DNA of 64,000 nucleotides from Pseudomonas guariconensis. GTDB lineage: Bacteria; Pseudomonadota; Gammaproteobacteria; Pseudomonadales; Pseudomonadaceae. How positions within the stretch are numbered: position 1 is the first letter of the stretch; every line of letters starts with the position of its first letter. A program made the position numbers and the translations under genes. This document shows positions 20,085 to 28,210 of this stretch, one piece after another. The notes beneath the pieces were generated by a model. The model worked only from the letters and a program-made list of their open reading frames with translations, ran no database searches and had not been told where the DNA came from. The stretch lies in contig NZ_JAMYBK010000009.1 of the NCBI RefSeq assembly GCF_024127895.1, positions 112,824 to 176,823 on the forward strand, in the 5' to 3' direction.

Positions 20085-21542
20085 TCAATGCCCCCGCAGT
20101 TGGCGGTCGGGCATCGCCAGCGCAGCCCCCAGCCCGATCAGCGATACCCCGGCGCTGGCCAGCAGCAGATGACGAAACGTCTCCAGCAACCGTGCCTGGG
20201 TCACCGGGTCCGCTTCACCCGCCTTCAGGCTGCCCAGCAGCGGATTGCCCAACAACTCGAAACCACCCTGGTGCAGCAGCGCCAGCAGCAGGCTGGACAT
20301 GCACGCCACCCCCATGGCACCGCCGAGGGAGCGGAACAAGTTGGTGGTGCTGGTGGAAACGCCGATGTCCTTCATCTCGACCGCGCTCTGCGCGCCCACC
20401 AGCGAGGTGGGGAACTGCAGGCCGCAGGCGATGCCGGCCAGCGACATGAATACGGCGCTGAGCACGCCCGCTTGCGGCGGCGTCAGGGCCATGGCGGCGA
20501 TGGCCACGGGCATCAGCACGGCGCCGGCGAGGATCTGCGGCCGGTAGCGGCCGGTGAGGCTGGTCATGCGCCCACCACAGAAGGCGCCCAAGGGCAGGCC
20601 CATGGCCAGCGGCAGCAGGTGTAGGGCGGCGCTGTCGGCGCCGGCGCCGGTGATGCCCTGGTAGCGCAGGGGCATGAGCATGGTCAGGGCGATCGACTGG
20701 AAGCTGGCGAAGAACACCGTGCACCAGCACAGGACCGCCGCGCGGTTGCCGAACAGTTGCAGGGGCAGGAGCGGCTCGGCGCAGCGCCGCTCATGCCCGA
20801 CGAACAGCAGCAGCCCCAGCAGGGCCGTGGCGAACAGCGCCAGTACCGGTGGCGCCAGCCAGGCATGGCCCTGGCCGACCAGGGTGATGCCCAGCAGCAG
20901 GCTGCCCAGCCCGAGGATCAGCAGCAGCGCGCCGAGATAGTCCACCTGCGCGTCGCGCCGTTGGCCGGGCATGTTGCCCAGGGCACGGTGGATCGCCCAT
21001 AGGGCGAACAGGCCCAGCGGCAGGTTGATCCAGAACACCCAGCGCCATGACAGGTATTCGGTCAGCCAGCCGCCGAGCACCGGCCCGGCCACGCTGGCCA
21101 GGGCGTACATGCTGCTGAAGTAGCCCTGGTAGCGACCGCGTTCCCGAGGCGGGACGAAGTCGCCGATGATCGCCTGGCTCACCGACACCATGCCGCCGGC
21201 CCCGATGCCCTGGACCACCCGTGCCAGCACCAGTTGCTGCATGTCCTGGGCCAGGGCGCAGGCTACCGAGGCCAGGGTGAACACGGCGGTGCCGGTGAGG
21301 ATCATGCGTCGGCGTCCGTAGAGGTCGCCGAGCTTGCCATAGATCGGCACGGCCACGGTCATGGCCACCATGTAGCCGGAGATGACCCAGGCCAGCAGGC
21401 CGACATCGTTGAACTGCGCGCAGATCGCGGGCATGGACACGGCGACGATGGTCTGGTCCAGGGCGCCGAGGAAGATCGCCAGCATCAGGGCGGTGAGGAC
21501 GCTGCGCAGCACGGCAGGGGGGAGGGCGGCGGTCACGGGCAT
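20085..21542 (-). CDS. EmrB/QacA-type 14-TM MFS drug transporter
   Basis: A 485-residue DHA2-family MFS exporter. Motif D1 appears as GALDQTIVAVSMP in TM1, loop motif GKLGDLYGRRR at about 70-80, and the antiporter motif C as ASVAGPVLGGW in TM5. Fourteen hydrophobic segments fit the hydropathy. It converges on ttgR and has no adaptor gene beside it, so it probably works alone at the inner membrane. The substrate is unknown; position beside ttgR suggests, but does not show, a part in toxic-compound tolerance. Confidence 0.85.
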   Translation of the reverse strand: MPVTAALPPAVLRSVLTALMLAIFLGALDQTIVAVSMPAICAQFNDVGLLAWVISGYMVAMTVAVPIYGKLGDLYGRRRMILTGTAVFTLASVACALAQDMQQLVLARVVQGIGAGGMVSVSQAIIGDFVPPRERGRYQGYFSSMYALASVAGPVLGGWLTEYLSWRWVFWINLPLGLFALWAIHRALGNMPGQRRDAQVDYLGALLLILGLGSLLLGITLVGQGHAWLAPPVLALFATALLGLLLFVGHERRCAEPLLPLQLFGNRAAVLCWCTVFFASFQSIALTMLMPLRYQGITGAGADSAALHLLPLAMGLPLGAFCGGRMTSLTGRYRPQILAGAVLMPVAIAAMALTPPQAGVLSAVFMSLAGIACGLQFPTSLVGAQSAVEMKDIGVSTSTTNLFRSLGGAMGVACMSSLLLALLHQGGFELLGNPLLGSLKAGEADPVTQARLLETFRHLLLASAGVSLIGLGAALAMPDRQLRGH

Positions 21543-21933
21543 ACCTTGTCGGGGAATGGGGTGTATCAGGGCGGTTCGAGTCGTGGTATCTCATCAGGGT
21601 CGCTTCGCGCCCCCTGAATAGCTCACCTCGCTATCGCGCCAACCGCCGGATTGTAACCTGAGTTAGGTAGCTTCCTATGTACTACGTGCATCCCCTATGC
21701 AAGATCGGCATTGGCGCATTCATCCAGTGCTGCATGGCTGCGTGATATCGTGACCTGGCCGCAGTCGCTGAAATCCGCGGTCTGCACCAGCATGGTGCAA
21801 CGCATTGCCGCAGGATTTCCCAGCGCTGTTTCCCACACCTTCTATTCCTCTGCCTGCATGTCGAGCATGACCGCCCAGATGGCGACGGTTGGAACAGGTC
21901 AGGTTCAATTTTCACCTTACAAGCGGAGTGATC
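21543..21933. other. 391-bp divergent spacer, mostly unexplained
   Basis: This gap carries the promoters of the MFS gene (leftward) and of the decarboxylase gene (rightward). The clearest symmetric element is ACCTGAGTTAGGT (21656..21668, 4-bp arms), placed 114 bases before the MFS start. No gene is convincing; the 90-codon leftward frame at 21682..21954 has no ribosome site or family likeness. Confidence 0.4.
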
Positions 21934-22803
21934 ATGTCCAAGGCTTCCCACCACGATCTGCGTTTTGCCTTCCGCGAACTGCTGGCTTCAGGTTCGTGCT
22001 TTCACACCGCGTCGGTGTTCGACCCCATGTCGGCCCGCATCGCCGCCGACCTGGGCTTCGAGGTCGGCATCCTCGGTGGTTCGGTGGCCTCGCTGCAGGT
22101 GCTGGCCGCGCCCGATTTCGCCCTGATCACCCTGAGCGAGTTCGTCGAGCAGGCCACTCGCATCGGCCGAGTGGCCCAGTTGCCGGTGATCGCCGATGCC
22201 GACCACGGCTACGGCAACGCCCTCAACGTGATGCGCACGGTGATCGAGCTGGAGCGCGCCGGTGTGGCCGCGCTGACCATCGAGGATACCCTGCTGCCGG
22301 CGCAGTTCGGCCGCAAGTCCACCGACCTGATCCCGGTGGAGGAAGGGGTCGGCAAGATCCGCGCGGCCCTCGAGGCGCGGGTCGACTCGGCGCTGTCGAT
22401 CATCGCCCGGACCAACGCCGGTGTGCTGAGCACCGAGGAAATCATCGTCCGCACCCAGAGCTACCAGAAGGCCGGGGCCGATGGTATCTGCATGGTGGGT
22501 GTGAGGGATTTCGACCATCTGGAGCAGATCGCCGAGCACCTGACGGTGCCGCTGATGCTGGTCAGCTACGGCAACCCGAACCTGCGTGACGACGAGCGCC
22601 TGGCGCGCCTGGGCGTGCGGGTGGTGGTCGACGGCCATGCCGCCTACTTCGCCGCGATCAAGGCCACCTACGACTGCCTGCGTCTGCAACGCGGGCAGCA
22701 GAACAAGTCCGAGAGCCTCAGCGCCACCGAGCTGTCGCATACCTACACCCAGCCCGAGGACTACATTCGCTGGGCCAAGGAGTACATGAGCGTCGAGGAG
22801 TGA
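21934..22803 (+). CDS. oxaloacetate decarboxylase of the ICL/PEPM superfamily
   Basis: A 289-residue member of the isocitrate lyase/PEP mutase superfamily, close in length and pattern to P. aeruginosa PA4872, which was shown to decarboxylate oxaloacetate. The start at 21934 ([11 protein letters not shown]) is preferred to a frame opening 15 codons earlier because of the GGAG site at 21925. The metal-binding stretch ADADHGYGN (about 87-95) and [11 protein letters not shown] are present. The lyase loop lacks the KKCGH signature of isocitrate lyase. Often labelled carboxyvinyl-carboxyphosphonate phosphonomutase by homology; I think decarboxylase is the safer name. Single-gene unit. Confidence 0.8.
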   Translation: MSKASHHDLRFAFRELLASGSCFHTASVFDPMSARIAADLGFEVGILGGSVASLQVLAAPDFALITLSEFVEQATRIGRVAQLPVIADADHGYGNALNVMRTVIELERAGVAALTIEDTLLPAQFGRKSTDLIPVEEGVGKIRAALEARVDSALSIIARTNAGVLSTEEIIVRTQSYQKAGADGICMVGVRDFDHLEQIAEHLTVPLMLVSYGNPNLRDDERLARLGVRVVVDGHAAYFAAIKATYDCLRLQRGQQNKSESLSATELSHTYTQPEDYIRWAKEYMSVEE

Positions 22804-22822
22804 TCGGCGCGGTGCAGTCGGT

Positions 22823-22996
22823 TCAGCGCACGGCGCTCAAGGTCGCGGTGTGCGGCACGCAATGCTCCTGGGCGCAGCTTGCCGCGGCGTTGGGTTGGTT
22901 GCGCAGCAATTCGACTCGCCAGCAGGCCGAACCATAGAGCCCCGCGACGGCGATCACGATGAGGGCAAGGGTCCAGCGTCTGGATCTGATGCTCAT
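22823..22996 (-). CDS. small single-TM hypothetical protein
   Basis: A 57-residue protein starting MSIRSRRWTLALIVIAVAG. One membrane helix or uncleaved signal (about 8-26) is followed by a short periplasmic tail with Cys pairs (SCAQEHCVP). The start at 22996 is set by an AGGAGG ribosome site at 23005..23010; a frame extension upstream lacks one. I do not recognise a family. It sits convergent to the decarboxylase gene and downstream of a LysR gene on the same strand, 58 bases away. Confidence 0.6.
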   Translation of the reverse strand: MSIRSRRWTLALIVIAVAGLYGSACWRVELLRNQPNAAASCAQEHCVPHTATLSAVR

Positions 22997-23054
22997 GGTG
23001 CGTACCTCCTGTTGCTGCAACAGGTGATACCTACAAGCATAGGTCAACCTGGGA

Positions 23055-23930
23055 TCACTGCCTGGCGCGATCCTCGAGCCAATCCATCAGCTCGACCAGC
23101 CCCGGCGGCAGCGGCTTGGCAGGGCAGACCAGGTAGTAGCCCTTGCCGGTTGCCACCTTCAGCCCGAAAGGCATGCACAGCCGGCCGCTGAGCAGGTCGT
23201 CGCCAATCAGCGCCCAGTCGCCGATCGCCACGCCGGTACCCTGGGCAGCCATGGCCATCGCCATGTCCAGGGTCTGGAAATGCTGCCTGGGCCCCTGCGG
23301 CTCGAACGCCGCTCCCGCCGCCTGTAGCCACAGCCGCCAGTCATGCTCGTCCGACGAGGGGTGCAGCAGCATGTGCCGGGACAGGTCCTCCAGGCACGCC
23401 AACGACGCGGCGCCCTGCAGCAACGACGGGGCGCAGACCGGCGTCAGTTGCTCGTCGAATAGCTTGCGCACCTGCAGGCCCGGGCTCGGTGGCCCGCCAT
23501 AGACTACGGCGGCATCGAAGCCTTCGCGGCGCAGGTCCACGCCGTGCTGCACGGTGGTGGTCAGCTCCACCGGCACGTCCGGGCGCAGGGCCTGCCATTC
23601 CATCAGCCGTGGCAGCAGCCAGCGCATCACGCAGGTGGGCGCCTTGAGCTGCAGGACGGCGCTGCGCCCGCCGACTTCGCGCACGCCCTGCTCGATGAGG
23701 GCGAACACCTGCTGCACCCGGGGCAACCAGTCCTGGCCCTCGCGGGTCAGTGCCAGGCCACGGGCCTGGCGCTGGAACAGGGCATAGCCCAGGTGTTCCT
23801 CGAGCCCGGCGATCTGCCGGCTGACCGCGCCCTGGGTGATGTGCAGCTGCTGCGCCGCGCGAGTGAAATTGCAATGTTGGGCGGTGACCAGAAAGGTGTG
23901 CAGGGCCGGTAGAGGAGGCAGACGTTTCAT
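23055..23930 (-). CDS. LysR-family regulator (GcvA-like)
   Basis: A 291-residue LysR regulator of the GcvA-like branch: MKRLPPLPALHTFLVTAQ opens the winged helix, with HITQGAVSRQIAGLEEHLG as the recognition region and a substrate-binding domain from about 90. It is divergent from the TPP-dependent decarboxylase gene across a 113-bp gap, the usual arrangement for a LysR protein and its target, so it probably controls that enzyme. The effector is unknown; a guanidino acid is possible if the enzyme call is right. Confidence 0.82.
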   Translation of the reverse strand: MKRLPPLPALHTFLVTAQHCNFTRAAQQLHITQGAVSRQIAGLEEHLGYALFQRQARGLALTREGQDWLPRVQQVFALIEQGVREVGGRSAVLQLKAPTCVMRWLLPRLMEWQALRPDVPVELTTTVQHGVDLRREGFDAAVVYGGPPSPGLQVRKLFDEQLTPVCAPSLLQGAASLACLEDLSRHMLLHPSSDEHDWRLWLQAAGAAFEPQGPRQHFQTLDMAMAMAAQGTGVAIGDWALIGDDLLSGRLCMPFGLKVATGKGYYLVCPAKPLPPGLVELMDWLEDRARQ

Positions 23931-24043
23931 TGCGCTGAGCCATGATCACAAGACATGACTAGTATGTGTTTTTTTGCATTGTGGCGATAGCCATGCCTTG
24001 GTTCCATGGTCACTGATCTCAACAAGAATCAGGTAAAAGACAG

Positions 24044-25681
24044 ATGGCAACCTGTGGCGAAGTACTGGTCGAACTCCTCGAAGGCTATGGCGTGGAGCAT
24101 GTCTTCGGCATTCCTGGCGTGCATACCGTGGAGCTGTATCGCGGCCTGGCGGGATCGTCGATCCGGCACATCACCCCACGCCACGAGCAGGGGGCCGGGT
24201 TCATGGCCGACGGCTATGCGCGCACCCGTGGCAAGCCGGGGGTGTGTTTCATCATCACCGGCCCTGGCATGACCAACATCACCACGGCCATGGGCCAAGC
24301 CTATGCCGACTCGATCCCGATGCTGGTGATTTCCAGCGTGCAGGCCCGCGACCAACTCGGCGGCGGTCGCGGCAAGTTGCACGAGCTGCCCAGCCAGGCA
24401 GGGTTGGTCGCCGGTGTGGCGGCGTTCTCCCATACCTTGATGAGTGCCGACGACCTGCCCCAGGTGCTGGCCCGTGCCTTTGCCGTGTTCGACGGTGCCC
24501 GGCCAAGGCCGGTGCATATCGAGATCCCCCTGGATGTGCTGGTCGAGCCGGCCGGCCACCTGCTGCCGGGTCGCCCCGTGCGCACCGGTCGGGCGGGCGC
24601 GGCGCCACGGGGTGTGGCGCTCATGGCCGAACGCCTGGCCTCGGCGCGGCGGCCGTTGATCCTCGCCGGTGGCGGCGCCCTGGCGGCGGGCACGGCCCTG
24701 GCCCGCCTGGCGGAGCACTTGCAGGCACCGGTGGCCCTGACCATCAATGCCAAGGGCTTGCTGCCGTCCGGGCATCCGTTGCAGATCGGTTCGACCCAGT
24801 CGCTGCCGGCCACTCGCGCGCTGGTCGCCGAGGCCGACGTGGTGCTGGCCATCGGCACCGAGCTTGCCGAGACCGACTACGACGTGACCTTCAAAGGCGG
24901 CTTCGAGATTCCCGGCAGCCTGCTGCGCATAGACATCGACCCGGACCAGACCGTGCGCAACTACCTGCCGGAGCTGGCGCTGGTGGCAGATGCCGAGCAG
25001 GCGGCCGAGGCCTTGCTCGATGCCTTGCAGACTCAGATGCAACCGGTGCGTGACCCCGCCTGGGGCGCCGTGCGTGCCGCTCGCCTGCGCCAGGACTTGT
25101 CGACCACTTGGGACCCGCCGACCCTGAGCCAGACACGCCTGCTCACCAGCGTGCTGGAAACCCTGCCCGACGCCATCCTGGTGGGCGACTCGACCCAGCC
25201 GGTGTACACCGGCAACCTGACCTTGGACATGGACCAGCCACGGCGCTGGTTCAACGCCTCGACCGGCTACGGCACCCTTGGCTACGCCCTACCGGCGGCC
25301 ATGGGCGCCTGGCTCGGCAGCGGCGGGCAGGTGGACGAGCGTTCACCAGCCATCTGCCTGATCGGCGATGGCGGCTTGCAGTTCACCCTGCCTGAACTGG
25401 CCAGCGCGGTGGAGGCCCAGGTGCCGTTGATCGTGCTGCTGTGGAACAACCAGGGTTACGAGGAAATCAAGAAATACATGGTCAACCGGGCCATCGAACC
25501 GGTGGGCGTGGACATCCATACGCCGGACTTCATCGGTGTCGCCCGGGCCCTGGGCGCCGCGGCGCAGCAGGTGGAGGACGTGGGCCAGTTGCAGGCCGCG
25601 CTGCGCCAGGCCGTGGAGCGCCAGGGGCCGACCTTGATCCAGATCGACCAAGCCCAGTGGCAGGCGGCGGTGGGGGGCTGA
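24044..25681 (+). CDS. TPP-dependent 2-oxoacid decarboxylase, AruI-like
   Basis: A 545-residue thiamine-diphosphate enzyme of the acetolactate synthase family. The cofactor-activating glutamate is Glu48 in PRHEQGAGFMADGYAR; the TPP/Mg motif runs from GDGGLQFTLPEL (near 441) to WNNQGYEEIK (near 466). The central domain (about 190-330) replaces the FAD site of true acetolactate synthases only loosely. Its closest remembered relative is AruI, 5-guanidino-2-oxopentanoate (2-ketoarginine) decarboxylase of the arginine transaminase pathway. No aruH transaminase lies nearby, so the substrate is uncertain; an acetolactate-synthase label would be a homology default. Confidence 0.72.
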   Translation: MATCGEVLVELLEGYGVEHVFGIPGVHTVELYRGLAGSSIRHITPRHEQGAGFMADGYARTRGKPGVCFIITGPGMTNITTAMGQAYADSIPMLVISSVQARDQLGGGRGKLHELPSQAGLVAGVAAFSHTLMSADDLPQVLARAFAVFDGARPRPVHIEIPLDVLVEPAGHLLPGRPVRTGRAGAAPRGVALMAERLASARRPLILAGGGALAAGTALARLAEHLQAPVALTINAKGLLPSGHPLQIGSTQSLPATRALVAEADVVLAIGTELAETDYDVTFKGGFEIPGSLLRIDIDPDQTVRNYLPELALVADAEQAAEALLDALQTQMQPVRDPAWGAVRAARLRQDLSTTWDPPTLSQTRLLTSVLETLPDAILVGDSTQPVYTGNLTLDMDQPRRWFNASTGYGTLGYALPAAMGAWLGSGGQVDERSPAICLIGDGGLQFTLPELASAVEAQVPLIVLLWNNQGYEEIKKYMVNRAIEPVGVDIHTPDFIGVARALGAAAQQVEDVGQLQAALRQAVERQGPTLIQIDQAQWQAAVGG

Positions 25682-25746
25682 CAGGTACGGCGAAGCGGCT
25701 GCATCGGGGCCGCTGCGCGCCCCATCATGGCAGCGCAACCCGGCCT

Positions 25747-26667
25747 TCAATCGGCAGCGGTACGCAGCCGCGCCACGTCACGGATCGGCGGTGCACCATA
25801 CAGCCTGCTGTACTCCCGGCTGAACTGAGACGGGCTTTCGTAGCCCACCCGGTACCCCGCCACCGCGGCTTCGAGCCCCTCATTGAGCATCAACCGCCGC
25901 GCTTCCTGCAGGCGCAACTGCTTCTGGTACTGCAGGGGGCTCATCGAGGTCACTGCCTTGAACCGATGGTGCAAGGTCGAGGTACTGAGGTTGACCTCGC
26001 GCGCCAGATCTTCGATGCGCAGCGGTCGCTGGAAGTGCTGGTTGAGCCAGGCGATGGCCTGGCTGACCCGGTGGGTCTGGCTGTTGGCCAGGGCGATCTC
26101 GTACAGGCGGTAGCCCTGTGGCCCGCGTAGCAGGCGATAGAGGATTTCCCGGCGGATCAGTGGCGCCAGCATGGGGATGTCCCGGGGGGCGTCGAGCAGG
26201 CGCACCAGACGTAGCAAGGCATCGAGCAACTGCGGATCGGTCTTTTCCACATACAAGCCACGGCCAGAAGGAAGGTTGGGCACCAGCATCGGCCCGCTTT
26301 CGGCGATCAGTTGGCTGATCTGTGCCGGGTCGATGTCCAGGCGCAGGCCCAGGCTGGGCGTCTCGGGGCTGGCGTCCAGGCGCACCCGGCTGATCGGCAG
26401 GGTTACCGACACCACCATGTAGTGCAATGGGTCGTAGGTGTATTGCTCGTCGCCCAGGAACAGGCTCTTGCTGCCCTGGGCCAGGACACACAGGGCAGGT
26501 TGCGCCAGGCTCGGCACCGAACGCACGTTTTCCCGGTAGGCCACCAGGTACAGGTCGTCGACCGCCGAGGCCGTGCCGTAGGGCTCGCCGGCATGGCGCA
26601 GGATCAGGTCGGCCAGCTCCTGGCGTTGTAGCTCCAGGGACGGGGCGGGGGGCGTGGGCGTGGTCAT
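25747..26667 (-). CDS. AraC-family regulator, CmrA-like
   Basis: A 306-residue regulator with an AraC_N-type cupin domain (about 20-190; DLYLVAYRENVRSVPSLAQP, LDIDPAQISQLI) and two C-terminal helix-turn-helices (about 205-300; REVNLSTSTLHHRFKAVTSM, YRVGYESPSQFSREYSRL). It is divergent from an ABM monooxygenase gene across 201 bp holding a perfect palindrome. This is the same gene pairing as PA2047 (cmrA) and PA2048 of P. aeruginosa, where CmrA responds to toxic electrophiles and activates PA2048 and, indirectly, an RND pump. Equivalence is inferred from context and domain type. Confidence 0.8.
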   Translation of the reverse strand: MTTPTPPAPSLELQRQELADLILRHAGEPYGTASAVDDLYLVAYRENVRSVPSLAQPALCVLAQGSKSLFLGDEQYTYDPLHYMVVSVTLPISRVRLDASPETPSLGLRLDIDPAQISQLIAESGPMLVPNLPSGRGLYVEKTDPQLLDALLRLVRLLDAPRDIPMLAPLIRREILYRLLRGPQGYRLYEIALANSQTHRVSQAIAWLNQHFQRPLRIEDLAREVNLSTSTLHHRFKAVTSMSPLQYQKQLRLQEARRLMLNEGLEAAVAGYRVGYESPSQFSREYSRLYGAPPIRDVARLRTAAD

Positions 26668-26738
26668 GGCGGGTTTCCTCTACTGACCGACGCAGGATAG
26701 GTTCGGGCAAGGGTGGGCGCTAGTCGAAAGCTGCTCCT

Positions 26739-26778
26739 CGCTTGCCTGATCCTGCACGGTTGCAGGATCAGGCAAGCG
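26739..26778. promoter_or_regulatory. perfect 18-bp-arm palindrome, likely AraC operator
   Basis: CGCTTGCCTGATCCTGCA (26739..26756) and its exact reverse complement (26761..26778) flank a 4-base spacer CGGT. It lies 72 bases before the AraC-family gene and 91 before the monooxygenase gene. No U-run follows on either strand and no transcript should end here, so an operator is more likely than a terminator. Confidence 0.7.
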
Positions 26779-26868
26779 ACCGGCAGTAATGGCCTAACGG
26801 CGCGCGCGGGCGAGGGCCTAACCTTGCCAGCCTGGCCTTTCCGTCCGTCTGCTTCAAGGAGAACGTTC

Positions 26869-27162
26869 ATGACCCAGCCTCAACCGGTCACTCACCTGGC
26901 TTTCATCCGGGCCAGCAGCGGTCGTTCGGCGGAGTTGGGCGCGCGCCTGCGTGACCTGCTCGAACCCTCGTTGCAGACGCCCGGCTGCCTGAGTTTCACC
27001 GTGCAGCGCTCCCAGGCCGATACGGACCTCTGGCTGCTCAGTGGCAGCTGGCGCGACCAGCAGGCCATGAGCGGCTACTTCGCCTCGCCGACCCTGGACC
27101 TGTTCGGCGAGCTGGTGCAGGCGCAGGTGGTCGCGAGCCTCGACCTGCATACCTTTGCATGA
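26869..27162 (+). CDS. ABM-domain monooxygenase-like small protein
   Basis: A 97-residue antibiotic-biosynthesis-monooxygenase (ABM) fold protein, of the kind related to YgiN/ActVA-Orf6. The pattern LAFIRASSGRSAELGARLRD, PGCLSFTVQRS, LWLLSGSW and QQAMSGYFASPTL is typical of the dimeric alpha+beta barrel. The start at 26869 follows an AAGGAGAA site; in-frame sequence upstream is the regulatory spacer. It matches the PA2048 role beside cmrA, so it may act in defence against electrophiles or quinones. The reaction is unknown. Confidence 0.8.
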   Translation: MTQPQPVTHLAFIRASSGRSAELGARLRDLLEPSLQTPGCLSFTVQRSQADTDLWLLSGSWRDQQAMSGYFASPTLDLFGELVQAQVVASLDLHTFA

Positions 27163-27251
27163 TGCCTGGGCCCGAATAGGCAGCACCGATTGTGCCCGGC
27201 ACTCGCCAGGTTAGAATGCCGCCCTTCGATCAACACGTGGATACAGGCACG

Positions 27252-27485
27252 ATGGCACGTAGAGAATTCCCCCGCTTCGAAGCGGTTTCGGCAATGGTTC
27301 CGGCAGAGGGCGGCGGCTACCACGCCGCGATCGCCGTGAAGGCCCTGGGCATGGGCGGCGCGCCGCGTTTCCACAAGGTGCTGGACGGGCAACTGTTCAA
27401 GACGGCGATGGCCGCCGACGAAGCCGCCTGCGCCGAGCTCGGGCGCCTGCAAGGCGTCAGCGAAGACGGCGAGCTGGTCTGGTGA
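27252..27485 (+). CDS. small conserved-looking hypothetical protein
   Basis: A 77-residue soluble protein starting MARREFPRFEAVSAMVP. It has no signal peptide, Cys or His cluster. It reads like a small single-domain protein with an antiparallel strand pair (GGGYHAAIAVKALG) and a C-terminal helix (AADEAACAELGRLQG). I do not recognise the family. The frame has strong Pseudomonas codon use (GC-rich third positions). It ends exactly where the convergent flavin-reductase gene ends (27485/27486). Confidence 0.6.
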   Translation: MARREFPRFEAVSAMVPAEGGGYHAAIAVKALGMGGAPRFHKVLDGQLFKTAMAADEAACAELGRLQGVSEDGELVW

Positions 27486-28091
27486 TCAGGCCCGTGGCCG
27501 GGGCATCTTGAAGCAGTTGCCCAGCTCGAAGTAATCCGCAGGCCCGCCGCCGCGCAGGATGGGCTCGGCGGCGGCAGTGTCGTAGATGCCGTCCTTGAGC
27601 AGGTGCTCGGCGATATGCACGGCCACCACTTCGCCAAGGATCAGCCAACTGGGCACCAGCGCCTGGTCGGCGCGCTGGAGCTGGACGATCTGGCTCACCT
27701 TGCACTCGAAGGCCACCGGGCTTTCCCCCACGCGCGGTACCCCGACGATGCGCGATGCCGTGGGCGTCAGTTCGCTCAACTGGAATTCATCCACCTCGGC
27801 CGCCACCGCCACGCAGCTCTGGTTCATCTGCTCGGCCAGCGGGCGGGTGGCCAGGTTCCAGACGAATTCACCGGTCTGTTCGATGTTGTTCAGGCTGTCT
27901 TTGCGGCCGATGCTGCAGAAACCGATGATCGGCGGCACGTAGTTGAAGGCGTTGAAAAAACTGTAGGGCGCCAGGTTCAGGCGACCTTCGCGGTCCTGGG
28001 TGGAGATCCAGCCGATGGGCCGGGGGCCGACGATGGCGTTGAACGGGTCATGAGGCAGGCCGTGGCCTTTGGCGGGTTCGTAGTAGTACAT
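27486..28091 (-). CDS. flavin reductase-like (DIM6/NTAB) protein
   Basis: A 201-residue FMN-binding split-barrel protein of the flavin reductase-like family. Typical stretches are FNAIVGPRPIGWISTQD, NLAPYSFFNAFNYVPPIIGF, DSLNNIEQTGEFVWNLATR and a C-terminal LRGGGPADYFELGNCFKMPRP. The start at 28091 (MYYYEPAKGHG) gives the usual N-terminus; a frame extension to 28172 is not supported. It may supply reduced FMN to an oxygenase or act on an aromatic substrate; no partner oxygenase is adjacent except the small ABM gene 0.9 kb away. Confidence 0.82.
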   Translation of the reverse strand: MYYYEPAKGHGLPHDPFNAIVGPRPIGWISTQDREGRLNLAPYSFFNAFNYVPPIIGFCSIGRKDSLNNIEQTGEFVWNLATRPLAEQMNQSCVAVAAEVDEFQLSELTPTASRIVGVPRVGESPVAFECKVSQIVQLQRADQALVPSWLILGEVVAVHIAEHLLKDGIYDTAAAEPILRGGGPADYFELGNCFKMPRPRA

Positions 28092-28171
28092 CTGCGCAGG
28101 GCCTGTGGCCCTTCCTCTTGGCGGGACGAGGCGCCTAGTGTGCCAAGGCTGGGCCCGGCTGGAAACGATCA

Positions 28172-28191
28172 AGCCCGGCCGAAGCCGGGCT
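28172..28191 (-). terminator. hairpin after the repeat-protein gene
   Basis: AGCCCGGC (28172..28179) pairs with GCCGGGCT (28184..28191). On the minus strand the loop is TTCG with a C. It is 20 bases past the stop of the repeat protein, with only a weak U-tract (TTGATCGTTT). Confidence 0.5.
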
Positions 28192-28210
28192 GGGCGCTCG
28201 CATCGCGGGA

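Noticed and set aside
22823..23047. Longer form of the small membrane protein (74 residues)
   Set aside because: The AGGAGG site lies inside the extension, so the shorter start at 22996 is used.
24044..25681. Calling the TPP enzyme ilvB (acetolactate synthase large subunit)
   Set aside because: There is no small regulatory subunit gene beside it, and the sequence pattern fits the AruI-like branch better.
26739..26778. The 18-bp-arm palindrome as a terminator
   Set aside because: Genes on both sides start from this gap rather than end in it, and no U-run is present.
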